Shown piece by piece: positions 46,431 to 56,132 of a stretch of DNA of 64,000 nucleotides. How positions within the stretch are numbered: position 1 is the stretch's first letter; each line of letters opens with the position of its first letter. The DNA lies in assembly GCA_027364845.1 (NCBI GenBank), contig DAHXOO010000001.1:30251-94250 (forward strand), written 5' to 3'. This DNA comes from Pseudomonadota bacterium (GTDB lineage Bacteria > Pseudomonadota > Gammaproteobacteria > Acidiferrobacterales > UBA6901). Both the position numbers and the translations under genes were made by a program. The notes beneath the pieces were generated by a model. The model was not told the DNA's origin. It made no database searches and saw only the letters and a program-made list of their open reading frames with translations.

Positions 46431-46904
46431 TCAGGCACCGGCGCCATGGACCGTCACATCGCTCAGAAGCTGATTGAGGTCAATCAGGATCAGAAGTTCG
46501 CCGTCATGACTGCAGACTCCTTGGACAAAACGCCCGTTTTCCTCGTTTCCCACGTTGGGTGCCGTCTCGATCTGCTCGGTGCGCAGATCCACTACCTCGG
46601 CCACGCTGTCTACGAGCATCCCCACAACCTGTCCGCCCGTCTCGGTAATCACGATGCGCGACTCATCGCTCGTCTGCAGCGCAGGTAGCTTGAATCGACG
46701 GCGCGCGTCGACCACCGTTACCACGTGACCCCGCAGGTTGATAATACCCAGGACGAAATCAGGTGACCCCGGCACTGGCGTGATCTCACTGACGCGCAGC
46801 ACCTCCTGCACCTGCATTACATTGATGCCATAGGTCTCCCGGTCGAGCCGGAAGGTCACCCACTGGACGACCGGATTGACAAGAGCCTGCACCGCCTGAT
46901 TCAT
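46431..46904 (-). CDS. cheW: Chemotaxis coupling protein CheW
   Basis: CheW links chemoreceptors to the kinase CheA. The 157-residue protein is a single CheW domain: VTFRLDRETYGINVMQVQEV, PGSPDFVLGIINLRGHVVTVVD, VGMLVDSVAEV and the final LLILIDLNQLL. It lies 120 bases after parP; the order parC-parP-cheW-DUF2802 matches pseudomonads and vibrios. Confidence 0.95.
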   Translation of the reverse strand: MNQAVQALVNPVVQWVTFRLDRETYGINVMQVQEVLRVSEITPVPGSPDFVLGIINLRGHVVTVVDARRRFKLPALQTSDESRIVITETGGQVVGMLVDSVAEVVDLRTEQIETAPNVGNEENGRFVQGVCSHDGELLILIDLNQLLSDVTVHGAGA

Positions 46905-47024
46905 CGCCTGCGCTCCTGGAAGCTGTACTCTTGATACCGCCGGCCGTACGTTATGGCCAGCCGTTCGGCACCCGACTCCGACCCGGGGCGGAAATATAGC
47001 GCCAACTTTCTGACACTTACACAG

Positions 47025-47702
47025 CTAGGTAGCAGGATCCGTGCCAGCATGGTGCCAAGACTTTATCTCGTGGTCAAAAAGGGCAGTCAACGCGTCGCCA
47101 TCCAAAAGAGCATAGCCCAGCCCTGATACGGTCCCGGTGAGCCAGGGCCGCCGCGTTTGGGACGTGCGCCAGCGTACTTCGCCGGGTTCCAGACAGACCG
47201 TCGCAAGGTGTTCGTCGCAACCCAGTCCCCAGCAGGTACCACACAGCATGATCACGGCACCAGGTCGCCAGACCGGTGGCCGCCGCTCCGGCGGCAGAAT
47301 GAAACTACACGGATTCACGACTGTAGCGATACCGTCTGCGACGCTGAATGTGCCCATGACCCAGGGCGCAGCGTCGGCGGACGAGGCCGTGAGGCTCGGC
47401 GAACCCACAATACTCCCGACCTTTTCGGCAGGCAGCGCCAACTTCAGACCAGCCACGCTGAAAACCTGCACAACCAATCCTTGCACAGTCTCCCTGCCGG
47501 ACTGGCCAGCGGCACCAGACGCATCTTGGGGCAGTGGACTAGGCGTTGCCGCCGCGGCTGGCTCACGGATTTCCGGTTGCGCGCAGAGCGGCGTCGGATC
47601 GCGCGCCACGGTACTGTCGCGCAACATCTCGTCGAAATAGGCCGGCAGCGCCTCGGAAGCTGCGGGCAGGCGATCTGAACTATCTTCGGCCATGCTACTC
47701 AT
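47025..47702 (-). CDS. parP: CheW-like array-localisation protein ParP
   Basis: 225 residues: a long low-complexity N-terminus rich in Pro and Ala (1-75) and a divergent CheW-like domain (VVQVFSVAGLKLALPAEKVG; the end GLGYALLDGDALTALF). In Vibrio and Pseudomonas ParP couples CheA and receptors to the polar ATPase ParC and so keeps arrays at the pole. The start codon overlaps the parC stop (ATGA). Gene order, rather than strong similarity, carries the ParP name. Confidence 0.8.
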   Translation of the reverse strand: MSSMAEDSSDRLPAASEALPAYFDEMLRDSTVARDPTPLCAQPEIREPAAAATPSPLPQDASGAAGQSGRETVQGLVVQVFSVAGLKLALPAEKVGSIVGSPSLTASSADAAPWVMGTFSVADGIATVVNPCSFILPPERRPPVWRPGAVIMLCGTCWGLGCDEHLATVCLEPGEVRWRTSQTRRPWLTGTVSGLGYALLDGDALTALFDHEIKSWHHAGTDPAT

Positions 47703-48496
47703 ACCGCCGCTCCGGCAAGCACAGACGGGTCGACAGCGGTCAGCAGGTAGTCAAGCAGCGCTGAATAGGCGGCGACGGCGCGTGCCTGGGGGAAAAGCTG
47801 GGGTGGGGGTACCCCGGCACGGCTCGCTTCGCGCAATTGGGTATCAATCGGAATCGTGCCAGGCCAGAGATGGGCGGGATAGCGTTCCTGAAGCAGGCGC
47901 AGTGTGTCGAGTGAGGCGCGCGTGCGTCGGTCGAACAGCGTCGGAACGATTGCGTACGGCAGCTCTTGGCGGCGTGAGTGCCTCACCATGTTCAAAGTAT
48001 GCAGCATACGCTCGAGACCCTTGAGCGCAAGAAACTCGGTCTGCACGGGAATGATCAGGCGTTCACACGCCGCCAGGGCATTGACCATGAGCAGCCCGAG
48101 CGCCGGCGGGCAATCCATCAGTACGTGGTCGAAGCGGCCCGCCAACTGCGCCAGGTAACGCGTCACCACGAGCCCCATGCCGTCGCGTGCACCCAGCCTG
48201 CGGTCGAGCGTCGACAGCGCGGTGGATGCCGGAATCAGCGAAAGCCGTTCGCAACCAACCGGGCGTACTACATCCGAATGCGCTGCCGAACCGGCAGCGG
48301 CGTCCGCAAAAATCTCGTAGACGCCAGATTCGATGGTTTCCGGATCGTGTCCAAAATAGGTTGTGAGCGAGCCTTGGGGATCCAAATCCACGAGCAGTGT
48401 TTCGCAGCCACGCTGCGCCAGAAGACCGGCGAGCGTCACCGCGGTAGTGGTCTTGGCAACCCCACCCTTCTGATTGGCGATGGACCAGATCTTCAT
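47699..48496 (-). CDS. parC: ParA-type ATPase ParC of the chemotaxis cluster
   Basis: A 265-residue deviant-Walker ATPase: KGGVAKTTTAVTLAGLLA (with the signature Lys), LLVDLDPQGSLT and DHVLMDCPPALGLL. Polar-flagellate bacteria place such a ParA homologue (ParC) between motD and parP to segregate chemoreceptor arrays to the poles. It is not chromosomal ParA because no parB follows. It lies two bases after motD and overlaps parP. Confidence 0.9.
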   Translation of the reverse strand: MKIWSIANQKGGVAKTTTAVTLAGLLAQRGCETLLVDLDPQGSLTTYFGHDPETIESGVYEIFADAAAGSAAHSDVVRPVGCERLSLIPASTALSTLDRRLGARDGMGLVVTRYLAQLAGRFDHVLMDCPPALGLLMVNALAACERLIIPVQTEFLALKGLERMLHTLNMVRHSRRQELPYAIVPTLFDRRTRASLDTLRLLQERYPAHLWPGTIPIDTQLREASRAGVPPPQLFPQARAVAAYSALLDYLLTAVDPSVLAGAAV

Positions 48497-48498
48497 CT

Positions 48499-49476
48499 TT
48501 ACCGACCGTTTCCGGAGGCGGGTAAGGCCTGCGGCCGTGCGGGTTGAACCGGGGATAAGGCAGTTGCAGAACCGGAATCATTTCGCTCAGCGGCACCGGG
48601 ATGCTCGCGCTGCGGGAGGACACCCATCATATCAGGAGAGTCGGAGTGTGCCAGGATCATCAACACCACGCGGCGGTTCTTGTTGCGGCCGAGCCGCGTA
48701 TTGTTGTCAGCCACCGGCCGGTACTTGCCCAATCCGATGGCCGCCATGCGCTGCGGATCTATGCCAGCGCGCATGAACAGCTGCACTACGCTTACTGCCC
48801 GGGCCGCCGACAGCTCCCAGTTCGATGGAAAGACCGTGGTATGAATGGGCTTGTCGTCGGTAAACCCCTCCACATGGATCGGATTGTGAAACTTGCGCAG
48901 CACTCTAGAGATTTTCGCAAGAACCGGGACCGCATCAGACTGAAGTCGCGCGCTGCCGCTCGGGAACAGAACACTGGCCTTTATCTCGACCGCCAGGTAC
49001 ATGCTGCTGCGCCGGACAACAATCAGCTTAGCCTTGATAAGCGAGCGCATTGCGTGCTCGATCTGATCACTCATCTGCTTGATCGCCGCCACCTGCTTGT
49101 CTGCCGGCTTGCTTGTCTGCTTACGCTGTGACTTGGGCTGTGGCGCGGTCGAGGGCACCGGCATAGGCAGCGCGATCGGCGCCGGGCTCATCTGCGGCGC
49201 ACCGGTTACCGGCGCGCCGGGACGCATCATCGGATTGGGCGGCTGCTTGTACAAAATGCGGGCGGGTTTGCCGAACTGGATGGGCATCACAGTCTTCGGC
49301 TGTCCGCGAAACGCCGCCATAAGTGCGTTGGACAACACGCGGAACTTTCCTGCGTTGACCGCCGAGACCGAATACATCACCACGAAAAACGCGAACAGCA
49401 GGGTGATGAAATCAGCATACGACACGAGCCAGCGCTCGTGGTTCTCGTGTTCTTCGGGTTTGCCCCTACGCGCCAT
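48499..49476 (-). CDS. motD: Flagellar motor stator protein MotD (MotB family)
   Basis: Stator subunit that anchors to peptidoglycan. The 325-residue protein has the N-terminal membrane helix WLVSYADFITLLFAFFVVMYS with the proton-carrying Asp, a Pro-rich periplasmic linker (90-120) and an OmpA-like domain (about 165-280). A C-terminal tail of about 40 residues is unstructured. Its partner MotC is encoded 125 bases upstream. A separate motAB set elsewhere is likely, as in pseudomonads; proton rather than sodium use is inferred. Confidence 0.9.
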   Translation of the reverse strand: MARRGKPEEHENHERWLVSYADFITLLFAFFVVMYSVSAVNAGKFRVLSNALMAAFRGQPKTVMPIQFGKPARILYKQPPNPMMRPGAPVTGAPQMSPAPIALPMPVPSTAPQPKSQRKQTSKPADKQVAAIKQMSDQIEHAMRSLIKAKLIVVRRSSMYLAVEIKASVLFPSGSARLQSDAVPVLAKISRVLRKFHNPIHVEGFTDDKPIHTTVFPSNWELSAARAVSVVQLFMRAGIDPQRMAAIGLGKYRPVADNNTRLGRNKNRRVVLMILAHSDSPDMMGVLPQREHPGAAERNDSGSATALSPVQPARPQALPASGNGR

Positions 49477-49601
49477 AAGTTGTCAGCGATCCACGCTCGT
49501 CCCGATCACAACAGGCCTTGTGCTGATATCGGCCGCCCCCTCGCGCTTCGACTGATCGTGTCGAGCGCCTTTCCCCGTCATTTTTCCGCCGATGATCGCT
49601 G

Positions 49602-50342
49602 TCAATGTGCATACCCCTGCAGCTTGGTCTCGATGTTTCTCGGATTCTCGCCTCCGGCGATCGAAATGATGCCTTCTATGATCATGATTCGGAACTGGGT
49701 CTGGACATGCACCTGGCTCTTGAGCTTGCTGGAAAACGGCAGATAGATCAGGTTCGCCGAACCTACGCCGTAGATCGTCGCCACAAAAGCGGTGGCAATG
49801 CCAGCACCCAGTTTGGACGGGTCGGACAGATGGGACATCACATGGATCAGCCCCATGACAGCTCCGATGATTCCTATCGTCGGACTATAGCCTCCCATGC
49901 TTTCGAACACCTTGGCCGCCTGCGTATCACGGTGGTCCGTAGCGTCCAAGTCTACTTCAAGTATGGCGCGTATGGTGTCTGGTTCGGTGCCATCCACAAG
50001 CAGCTGCAGACCTTTTCTCGCAAAAGGATCGGGCTCGGACTCGGCAATCGATTCCAGCCCGAGCAGCCCTTCTTTGCGCGCTATCTGACTCCAGCGGATG
50101 ATCTTCTCGATGACCGCTGCCGGCGCTAGCTTGGGTGGCTTGAAAACCCATGCCGCGATCTTTAGCGCGCGCAGAAACACATTCAGCGGCGTCTGCAGCA
50201 GGATCGCCCCCACGGTGCCGCCGAAGACGATGATGAATGCGGTCAGCTGGAGCAGCGACCGGGTCTGGCCGCCATCGATCAGATTGCCACCCAGGATCGC
50301 ACCGATGCCTAGGAGCAGACCGAGAAAACTTAAAATATCCAC
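49602..50342 (-). CDS. motC: Flagellar motor stator protein MotC (MotA family)
   Basis: Membrane-embedded stator subunit that turns ion flow into torque. The 246-residue protein has four membrane helices; GGYSPTIGIIGAVMGLIHVM carries the conserved proline of helix 3, and the cytoplasmic loop between helices 2 and 3 is rich in charged residues that meet FliG. It starts three bases after cheB. Placement next to cheB and motD supports MotC rather than MotA. Confidence 0.9.
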   Translation of the reverse strand: MDILSFLGLLLGIGAILGGNLIDGGQTRSLLQLTAFIIVFGGTVGAILLQTPLNVFLRALKIAAWVFKPPKLAPAAVIEKIIRWSQIARKEGLLGLESIAESEPDPFARKGLQLLVDGTEPDTIRAILEVDLDATDHRDTQAAKVFESMGGYSPTIGIIGAVMGLIHVMSHLSDPSKLGAGIATAFVATIYGVGSANLIYLPFSSKLKSQVHVQTQFRIMIIEGIISIAGGENPRNIETKLQGYAH

Positions 50343-50345
50343 GGC

Positions 50346-51389
50346 CTAGACCTTCCGCGCCAGTGCCGACCCGATATCGGACAGCGATATCACCTGGTCG
50401 ACAAGTCCGGCCTCGGCTACGGCCATGGGCATACCGTAAATTGCGCATGACGCTTCGTTCTGCGCCCAAATTGTCGAGCCGTTGCTCTTGAGTAGGCGCG
50501 CACCCTCGCGTCCGTCCGCGCCCATGCCGGTGAGCACCACGGCAAGCACCTTTCCGGGGAATACCGCGGCGGCCGAACCGAAAGTGACATCCAGGCTGGG
50601 ATGATAATGCTGACTGCTTTCACTGTCGCGAATGCGCACGACGGTTTCATCACGCTGCGCTTCCACCAGCATCTGCCGTCCACCCGGCGCCAGCAGCGCT
50701 GTTCCCGGCTGCAAGGCTTCGCCATCGCGCGCCTCGCGTACCGTGATCGCGCACAAATCGTTCAGGCGCTGCGCAAACGCTGGCGTGAAGCTCGCCGGCA
50801 TGTGCTGCACCAGCAGCAGCGGAAGAGAAAAGCTGCCTGGCAGCTTGCTCAGTACCTGACGCAGCGCCACCGGACCACCTGTGGAGGCTCCGATCAGCAC
50901 CAGACGGTAGTTGCCTGCAGGCCGGATGGTGGTCGCCCGCGCGTGGTGCTCCGTGCCAGCATCCGGAACCTGGCTTCGGCGGTGGCCCGGGCCGCGCAAC
51001 CCGAGGGCCCGCACGCGCGCGCACAACCGGCGACGCGCTTCATCCTGATCCCGTGAGATGTCCTCCAGACGCTTGGGCAGGTAGTCCATCGCCCCGGCAT
51101 CCAGGGCATCGAACGTCGCCTTTGCACCGTCATGCGTAAGCGAGGAGAACATAAGGATGGGGGTCGGCCAGCTCGCCATGATCCGACGTACCGCGTTGAT
51201 GCCGTCGAGTACCGGCATTTCTATGTCCATGGTGATCACGTCCGGCCGCAACTGCACCGTCTTTTCTATCGCATCCATGCCGTTCACCGCGAAACCGACC
51301 ACCTCGATGAGAGGATCGGCCTCGAGAATCTCCGCGATGCGGCGACGGAAGAACCCGGAGTCGTCGACGATCAACACCCTGACACGCAT
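50346..51389 (-). CDS. cheB: Chemotaxis protein-glutamate methylesterase CheB
   Basis: Removes methyl groups from receptors to adapt the chemotactic signal. The 347-residue protein has an N-terminal receiver domain (phospho-Asp in VITMDIEMPVLDG), a linker of about 45 residues and the esterase domain with the Ser-His-Asp triad: LIGASTGGPVAL, LLVQHMPASFTPAFA and LTGMGADGREGA. The start overlaps the cheA stop. No cheR is visible in the window. Confidence 0.95.
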   Translation of the reverse strand: MRVRVLIVDDSGFFRRRIAEILEADPLIEVVGFAVNGMDAIEKTVQLRPDVITMDIEMPVLDGINAVRRIMASWPTPILMFSSLTHDGAKATFDALDAGAMDYLPKRLEDISRDQDEARRRLCARVRALGLRGPGHRRSQVPDAGTEHHARATTIRPAGNYRLVLIGASTGGPVALRQVLSKLPGSFSLPLLLVQHMPASFTPAFAQRLNDLCAITVREARDGEALQPGTALLAPGGRQMLVEAQRDETVVRIRDSESSQHYHPSLDVTFGSAAAVFPGKVLAVVLTGMGADGREGARLLKSNGSTIWAQNEASCAIYGMPMAVAEAGLVDQVISLSDIGSALARKV

Positions 51390-53281
51390 CAGGCGACCTC
51401 GCTGTGGCGTTCGCGGCGACCGTAGGTGTGCATCAGGCCAGGAACGTCAAGAATAAGCGCCATACGGCCGTTGCCGGTGATCGTAGCTCCGGCCAACCCC
51501 GATGTGCCTTGTAGCAGCGCGCCCAGAGGTTTGATTACCACCTCCTCCTGGCCGATCAGACTGTCAACAATAAAACCGATCCGCTGCGCGCCGGCAGTGA
51601 CAATCACCACGTGGCCCGACTCCGGCCACGGCTGATTGGCCCCGTCGCTGCTCAGCCAGTGCCGCAGATAGATAAGCGGCAAGGGGTGGTCACGCACCAT
51701 TACCACGCGCTGGCCGTCGATGCTGTTGAGCTTCTTCAGATCCAAGTCCAAAATTTCGGCCACACAGGTGAGCGGAAGTGCGAAAACCTGAGCTCCGACC
51801 GTAACCATCAAAGTCGGCATGATCGCCAGCGTCAGTGGCACCCTGATGATCATGTGGGTACCCTTGCCGGGCTCGGATTCTATGTCTATCGTGCCGTTGA
51901 GCCGGGTTATGCACGTCTTCACCACGTCCATGCCGACACCGCGCCCGGATACATCACTAATGTCGTTCTTAGTGGAAAACCCCGGCAAAAAAATGAGCCC
52001 GTAGCAGTCTTCGCGCTTTAGGCGTGCCGCCGCATCGGAATCCAGGATGCCCTTCTCCACTGCTTTGCGACGCAGTATCTCCGGATCCATCCCGGCCCCA
52101 TCGTCGGCAATCACGAGCCGTATGTGGTCGCCTTCCTGCGCGGCTGCCAGTAGCACGCGCCCGGCACCCGGCTTGCCGGCCACCAGCCTGCCCTCCGGGG
52201 TCTCAATGCCGTGGTCCACCGCGTTTCGCACTAGGTGCACCAACGGATCGGCGAGTGCCTCCACCAAATTCTTGTCTAGATCGGTTTCCTCGCCCTGCAG
52301 CTCCAGCACGACTTCCTTGCCGAGGCTACGCGCAAGATCACGCACCACGCGCGGGAAGCGGCCGAACACCTTCTTGATCGGCTGCATGCGTGTCTTCATG
52401 ACCGCAATCTGCAGGTTGGAGGTGACAACGTCGATGTTAGCGACCACGACGGCCATTTGTTCGTCGTCGACGGCCGCTTTGAGCGTGACCAGGCGGTTGC
52501 GCACCAGCACGAGTTCGCCGACCATGTTCATGATGTCGTCCAGGCGTCTGGTATCCACACGTACGGTGTTTTCGGCAATAACCGGCGCCGTCGGCGCAGG
52601 CGCGGCCGACGGCGGCTCGTCGACGATCTCACCGGAGACAGATTTGACCGCCGGCACGCATGCCGGCTGTTTCTTTTCTAACGGCGCACTCTGAAGCGCA
52701 TCGAGCAAGGCTTCGAACTCGGCGTCAGTGATCTCGTCGCTCTGGCTGGATTCGGCAACACCTGCCTGCGGCACTGGCGCCGATGCGGGCAATGCTCTCA
52801 GCAGGTCCTCAAATTCCTGGTCGGTGAGATCATAGGTATCGGCAGGCGACTGCACCTGGGCGGGGGCCGTAGACGGCTGCGGAACGCACTCCACCGGCTG
52901 CGTCAGCTGCTCGAGCCTAGCAAGCAATTGCGTGTCGACCGGCGCAAGTTCGCCGCCGCCTCGCAGGACCTGGAACATGGCGTTCACCACATCCACGGCC
53001 TGCAGCACGACATCCATGAGGCTCGGATCGACCATGCGCTTTCCCTGGCGCAAAACATTGAAAACGTCCTCCGAGCGATGACACAACTCGACCAGCGGGT
53101 TGAGGTTGAGGAATCCGGCGCCACCCTTGATCGTGTGGAAACCGCGGAAAACTGCGTTCAAAAGATCATAATCGCCGGGGCGGCTTTCCAGTTCCACCAG
53201 CTGCCCCCCCAGGTTTTCGACAATTTCGCCAGCCTCGACCAGGAAGTCCTGCAGAATCTTATCGTCAGCATCAATCGACAT
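51389..53281 (-). CDS. cheA: Chemotaxis histidine kinase CheA
   Basis: The 630-residue kinase phosphorylates CheY and CheB. Domains in order: P1/Hpt (phospho-His in AVFRGFHTIKGGAGFLNL, near residue 48), a long Ala/Pro-rich linker, P3 dimerisation (VDTRRLDDIMNMVGELVLVR), P4 HATPase (LVRNAVDHGIETPEG, ADDGAGMD, GRGVGMDVV) and P5 CheW-like domain. A typical P2 CheY-binding domain is not obvious. It overlaps cheB by one base and lies 12 bases after cheZ. Confidence 0.95.
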   Translation of the reverse strand: MSIDADDKILQDFLVEAGEIVENLGGQLVELESRPGDYDLLNAVFRGFHTIKGGAGFLNLNPLVELCHRSEDVFNVLRQGKRMVDPSLMDVVLQAVDVVNAMFQVLRGGGELAPVDTQLLARLEQLTQPVECVPQPSTAPAQVQSPADTYDLTDQEFEDLLRALPASAPVPQAGVAESSQSDEITDAEFEALLDALQSAPLEKKQPACVPAVKSVSGEIVDEPPSAAPAPTAPVIAENTVRVDTRRLDDIMNMVGELVLVRNRLVTLKAAVDDEQMAVVVANIDVVTSNLQIAVMKTRMQPIKKVFGRFPRVVRDLARSLGKEVVLELQGEETDLDKNLVEALADPLVHLVRNAVDHGIETPEGRLVAGKPGAGRVLLAAAQEGDHIRLVIADDGAGMDPEILRRKAVEKGILDSDAAARLKREDCYGLIFLPGFSTKNDISDVSGRGVGMDVVKTCITRLNGTIDIESEPGKGTHMIIRVPLTLAIMPTLMVTVGAQVFALPLTCVAEILDLDLKKLNSIDGQRVVMVRDHPLPLIYLRHWLSSDGANQPWPESGHVVIVTAGAQRIGFIVDSLIGQEEVVIKPLGALLQGTSGLAGATITGNGRMALILDVPGLMHTYGRRERHSEVA

Positions 53282-53293
53282 GGCTGGGTTCCG

Positions 53294-54028
53294 TCAGAAT
53301 CCGAGACTGGACAACAGACTGTCCACCTCATCCTGGTTCGCCACGACGTCAGGCCGATCGACCGGCCTGATCTGCGGACCTTCCAGCGCTGTTTCGACCT
53401 CCTTCCCCGATTCCGCCGGAAGGATGCGTTGGCGCGAAACCCGGATGAGCCCGACCAGACTGTCTTCAACTTCCTGCACCAGTCGGATCACGCGGTGGAT
53501 GATCTGCCCCGTGATGTCCTGGTATTCCTGCGCCATGAGGATTTCAATCAGGCTGGAATGGATGTGCGAGGCATCCGAGGTGATCACCATCAGGAACTCC
53601 TCGATGCATCGGGCCAGCCCACGGAATTCCTCGGGCGTCAATTCGCGTCGCGTGAAACGCACCCATTCGCTTTTCAAGCTCGCAGCGCTCTGGCCCAGCC
53701 GGTTGCTCACCGGCATGATTTCCTCGGTGGCGCTAAGCGTGCGACGGGCAGCCTGCTCCGTCATTGAAATAACGTAGTTCAAACGTTCGCGCGCATCCGG
53801 GATGTCCTTTTCTGCGATGGCGGCCACACGCGAATCGAGATGGAAATTGTTGAGCGTGTCGTGCAGGTCGCGTGTGAGACGCCCGATTTCGTGAAACAGG
53901 TCGGCGTCCCAGTTATGGTGAAATTCGTCCAGAAGACGGCAGGCATTATTGTCGTCGGATTCCTCGATGCGCCGAACCAGCGTGCGCATCTCATCCAGAC
54001 ACTGTTGTTTGGTCAGTTTCCTGTTCAT
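53294..54028 (-). CDS. cheZ: Chemotaxis protein phosphatase CheZ
   Basis: Dephosphorylates CheY-P. The 244-residue, mostly helical protein has the catalytic AQEYQDITGQII (Asp and Gln) and the C-terminal CheY-binding tail DEVDSLLSSLGF. ATG 54028 has GGGAG upstream and lies 37 bases after cheY; the frame is open to 54142 inside cheY but those residues are not CheZ. Confidence 0.94.
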   Translation of the reverse strand: MNRKLTKQQCLDEMRTLVRRIEESDDNNACRLLDEFHHNWDADLFHEIGRLTRDLHDTLNNFHLDSRVAAIAEKDIPDARERLNYVISMTEQAARRTLSATEEIMPVSNRLGQSAASLKSEWVRFTRRELTPEEFRGLARCIEEFLMVITSDASHIHSSLIEILMAQEYQDITGQIIHRVIRLVQEVEDSLVGLIRVSRQRILPAESGKEVETALEGPQIRPVDRPDVVANQDEVDSLLSSLGF

Positions 54029-54065
54029 TCCGGCTCCCAGATTTTCAAGCTCAAATGCGACTTCC

Positions 54066-54458
54066 TCAGGCGCTGGCTGCGATGCGCTCGAATACCTTGT
54101 CGATCTTTTCCCTAAGGGTGTTAGCTGTGAACGGCTTGACAATGTAGCCGTTGACGCCGGCCTGCGCGGCCTCTACGATCTGTTCGCGCTTGGCTTCGGC
54201 CGTGACCATCAGCACCGGGAGCTTTGCCAGTTTTTCATCCGTACGGATCGCACGTAACAGCTCAAGGCCGGTCATTCGCGGCATGTTCCAGTCGGTGACT
54301 AGAAACTGAATGCCACCGCCGCGCAGGATTGGCAACGCGGTGTTGCCGTCGTCCGCCTCGACCACATTGTTGTAGCCAAGATCCCGCAGCAGGTTCTTTA
54401 TAATTCCGCGCATCGTGGCAAAATCGTCCACGATCAGGATCTTCATATTCTTGTCCAT
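54066..54458 (-). CDS. cheY: Chemotaxis response regulator CheY
   Basis: Single receiver domain of 130 residues that binds FliM to reverse the motor. Conserved sites: [13 protein letters not shown] (acidic pair), phospho-Asp in [13 protein letters not shown], Thr in [13 protein letters not shown] and Lys in [12 protein letters not shown]. All are intact. It lies between fliA (61 bases upstream) and cheZ. Confidence 0.96.
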   Translation of the reverse strand: MDKNMKILIVDDFATMRGIIKNLLRDLGYNNVVEADDGNTALPILRGGGIQFLVTDWNMPRMTGLELLRAIRTDEKLAKLPVLMVTAEAKREQIVEAAQAGVNGYIVKPFTANTLREKIDKVFERIAASA

Positions 54459-54519
54459 ACCGCCTCCGCTTGAACTAACGGTCCTGCCAGGTTTACATGC
54501 CAGTCCCCGAGTCCGGGTG

Positions 54520-55248
54520 TCAATCGCTGTTCCAGTCGTGCATGCGCGCTTTCAATCGCAGCACCGCCTGGCTGTGTATTTGGCTGACGCGCGACTCGCT
54601 TACACCTAAAACTGCGCCGATCTCCTTGAGGTTGAGCTCTTCATCGTAGTACAGCGCCAGAACCAGGCGCTCACGCTCCGGCAGGGAATCTATCGCCTGC
54701 GTAAGACTTCGCCGGAAATCCTCGGCTTGCATCCCCTGCTGCGGATCCGGAATGTCGGACGGCAGGTCCTCGACGAGCCCAGGCTCATCCGCACCGACGT
54801 CGTCAAGGCTGAATAGCCGGCAGGTTGACGCGTCCTGCAGTATGTGGTGATACTCCTCAAGCGGAATCCCAAGCGCTTCGGCAACCTCACTGTCGCGCGC
54901 ATCGCGCCCGTGGCGGTTTTCGAGCTCGTGAATCGCCTGCGCGACTTCACGTGCCCGCCTATGCACCGAGCGCGGAGCCCAGTCATTCTTGCGCATCTCG
55001 TCGAGCATCGCACCGCGGATCCGGATACCGGCATAGGTCTCGAAGCTCGCACCCTGCGACGCATCATAGTGACGTGCCGCCTCCAATAGGCCGATCATGC
55101 CGGCCTGAATCAGGTCGTCCACCTGGACGCTCTGCGGCAACCGGCTGATCAAATGATAGGCAATGCGCTTCACCAGCCCCGCGTGCCGGGTAAGGGTCTC
55201 ATCGAGCCCCTCGGCCTGCGTGGCTGCATATCTGGCCACGCCGCTCAT
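54520..55248 (-). CDS. fliA: Flagellar sigma factor FliA (sigma-28)
   Basis: Directs late flagellar and chemotaxis transcription. The 242-residue protein has regions 2 ([20 protein letters not shown]), 3 ([20 protein letters not shown]) and 4 ([20 protein letters not shown]). ATG 55248 overlaps the flhG stop as ATGA and gives the normal length. The anti-sigma factor gene flgM is not in this window. Confidence 0.96.
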   Translation of the reverse strand: MSGVARYAATQAEGLDETLTRHAGLVKRIAYHLISRLPQSVQVDDLIQAGMIGLLEAARHYDASQGASFETYAGIRIRGAMLDEMRKNDWAPRSVHRRAREVAQAIHELENRHGRDARDSEVAEALGIPLEEYHHILQDASTCRLFSLDDVGADEPGLVEDLPSDIPDPQQGMQAEDFRRSLTQAIDSLPERERLVLALYYDEELNLKEIGAVLGVSESRVSQIHSQAVLRLKARMHDWNSD

Positions 55249-56132
55249 GCCACCGCGCACGGCTCGTGCCGGCCGCTGTGTATCAGGCGCTCCACGAAAA
55301 ACTCGAGATGGCCGCGCGCAGTCTCCGGCATCGGCCAATCGTCAGCCTTCTGCGCCAAATTGCGGAACGCTGCTCCCGCGCGGCTACGCGGATAGACATC
55401 CATGACGGCCCGCTGCCTCTGCACCGCCTTGCGCAGATATTCGTCGTACGGCACCATTCCCAGATAATCGAGCGTGACATCCAGAAACCTGTCGGTAACA
55501 CGTGCAATTTTGTCGAAAAGCGCGCGCCCTTCGTAGACGCTCTTGGCCATGTTCGAAAGGATGCGGAATCGGGACAGCCCGTAGTCGCGGCTCAGGACCT
55601 TGATTAGCGCATAGGCATCGGTGATCGAGGCCGGTTCATCGCATACCACAACGATCACTTCCTGCGAGGCGCGGCTGAAGCTGATGACGCTGTCGGAAAT
55701 GCCGGCCGCTGTATCAACGACGAGAGCATCCAGCTTTTGGCCGAGCTCGCTGAACGCGCGAATGATGCCGGCGTGTCCGGCTGGACCGAGATCGGCCATC
55801 GTTCGCACACCGGAGGAAGCAGGCACGATCTTAAGACCCGAAGGACCGGTGAGAATCACTTCCTCCAGCGAACGTTCACCACTTATGACGTGCGAGAGGT
55901 TGTAGGCCGGATGCAGTCCAAGAACGACGTCCACGTTCGCAAGCCCTAGGTCTGCGTCAAGCAGCAGCGTCTCACGGCCGTTTAGCGCCAACCCCAGTGC
56001 AAGGTTCACCGACACGTTGGTCTTGCCGACCCCACCCTTGCCGCTGGTGACTGCGATGACCCGCACCGGTCTCGGCTGGGCTATGCGACGCAGTCCTGCA
56101 GCCTGATCAGCAGTTTGTTCAGACGCAAGCAT
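55245..56132 (-). CDS. flhG: Flagellar number regulator FlhG (FleN)
   Basis: MinD-like ATPase that limits the number of polar flagella. The 295-residue protein has VTSGKGGVGKTNVSVNLALG, LLLDADLGLANVD and LVVDTAAGISDSV. The C-terminal extension is typical of FlhG. In pseudomonads FleN antagonises the activator FleQ, which is not seen here. It overlaps flhF by 14 bases and fliA by four. Confidence 0.95.
   Translation of the reverse strand: MLASEQTADQAAGLRRIAQPRPVRVIAVTSGKGGVGKTNVSVNLALGLALNGRETLLLDADLGLANVDVVLGLHPAYNLSHVISGERSLEEVILTGPSGLKIVPASSGVRTMADLGPAGHAGIIRAFSELGQKLDALVVDTAAGISDSVISFSRASQEVIVVVCDEPASITDAYALIKVLSRDYGLSRFRILSNMAKSVYEGRALFDKIARVTDRFLDVTLDYLGMVPYDEYLRKAVQRQRAVMDVYPRSRAGAAFRNLAQKADDWPMPETARGHLEFFVERLIHSGRHEPCAVA

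Noticed and set aside
47699-48496. Walker A of ParC has Ala in KGGVAKTT instead of Gly
   Set aside because: The signature Lys and the P-loop Lys-Thr are kept, and this variant is common in ParA-type ATPases.
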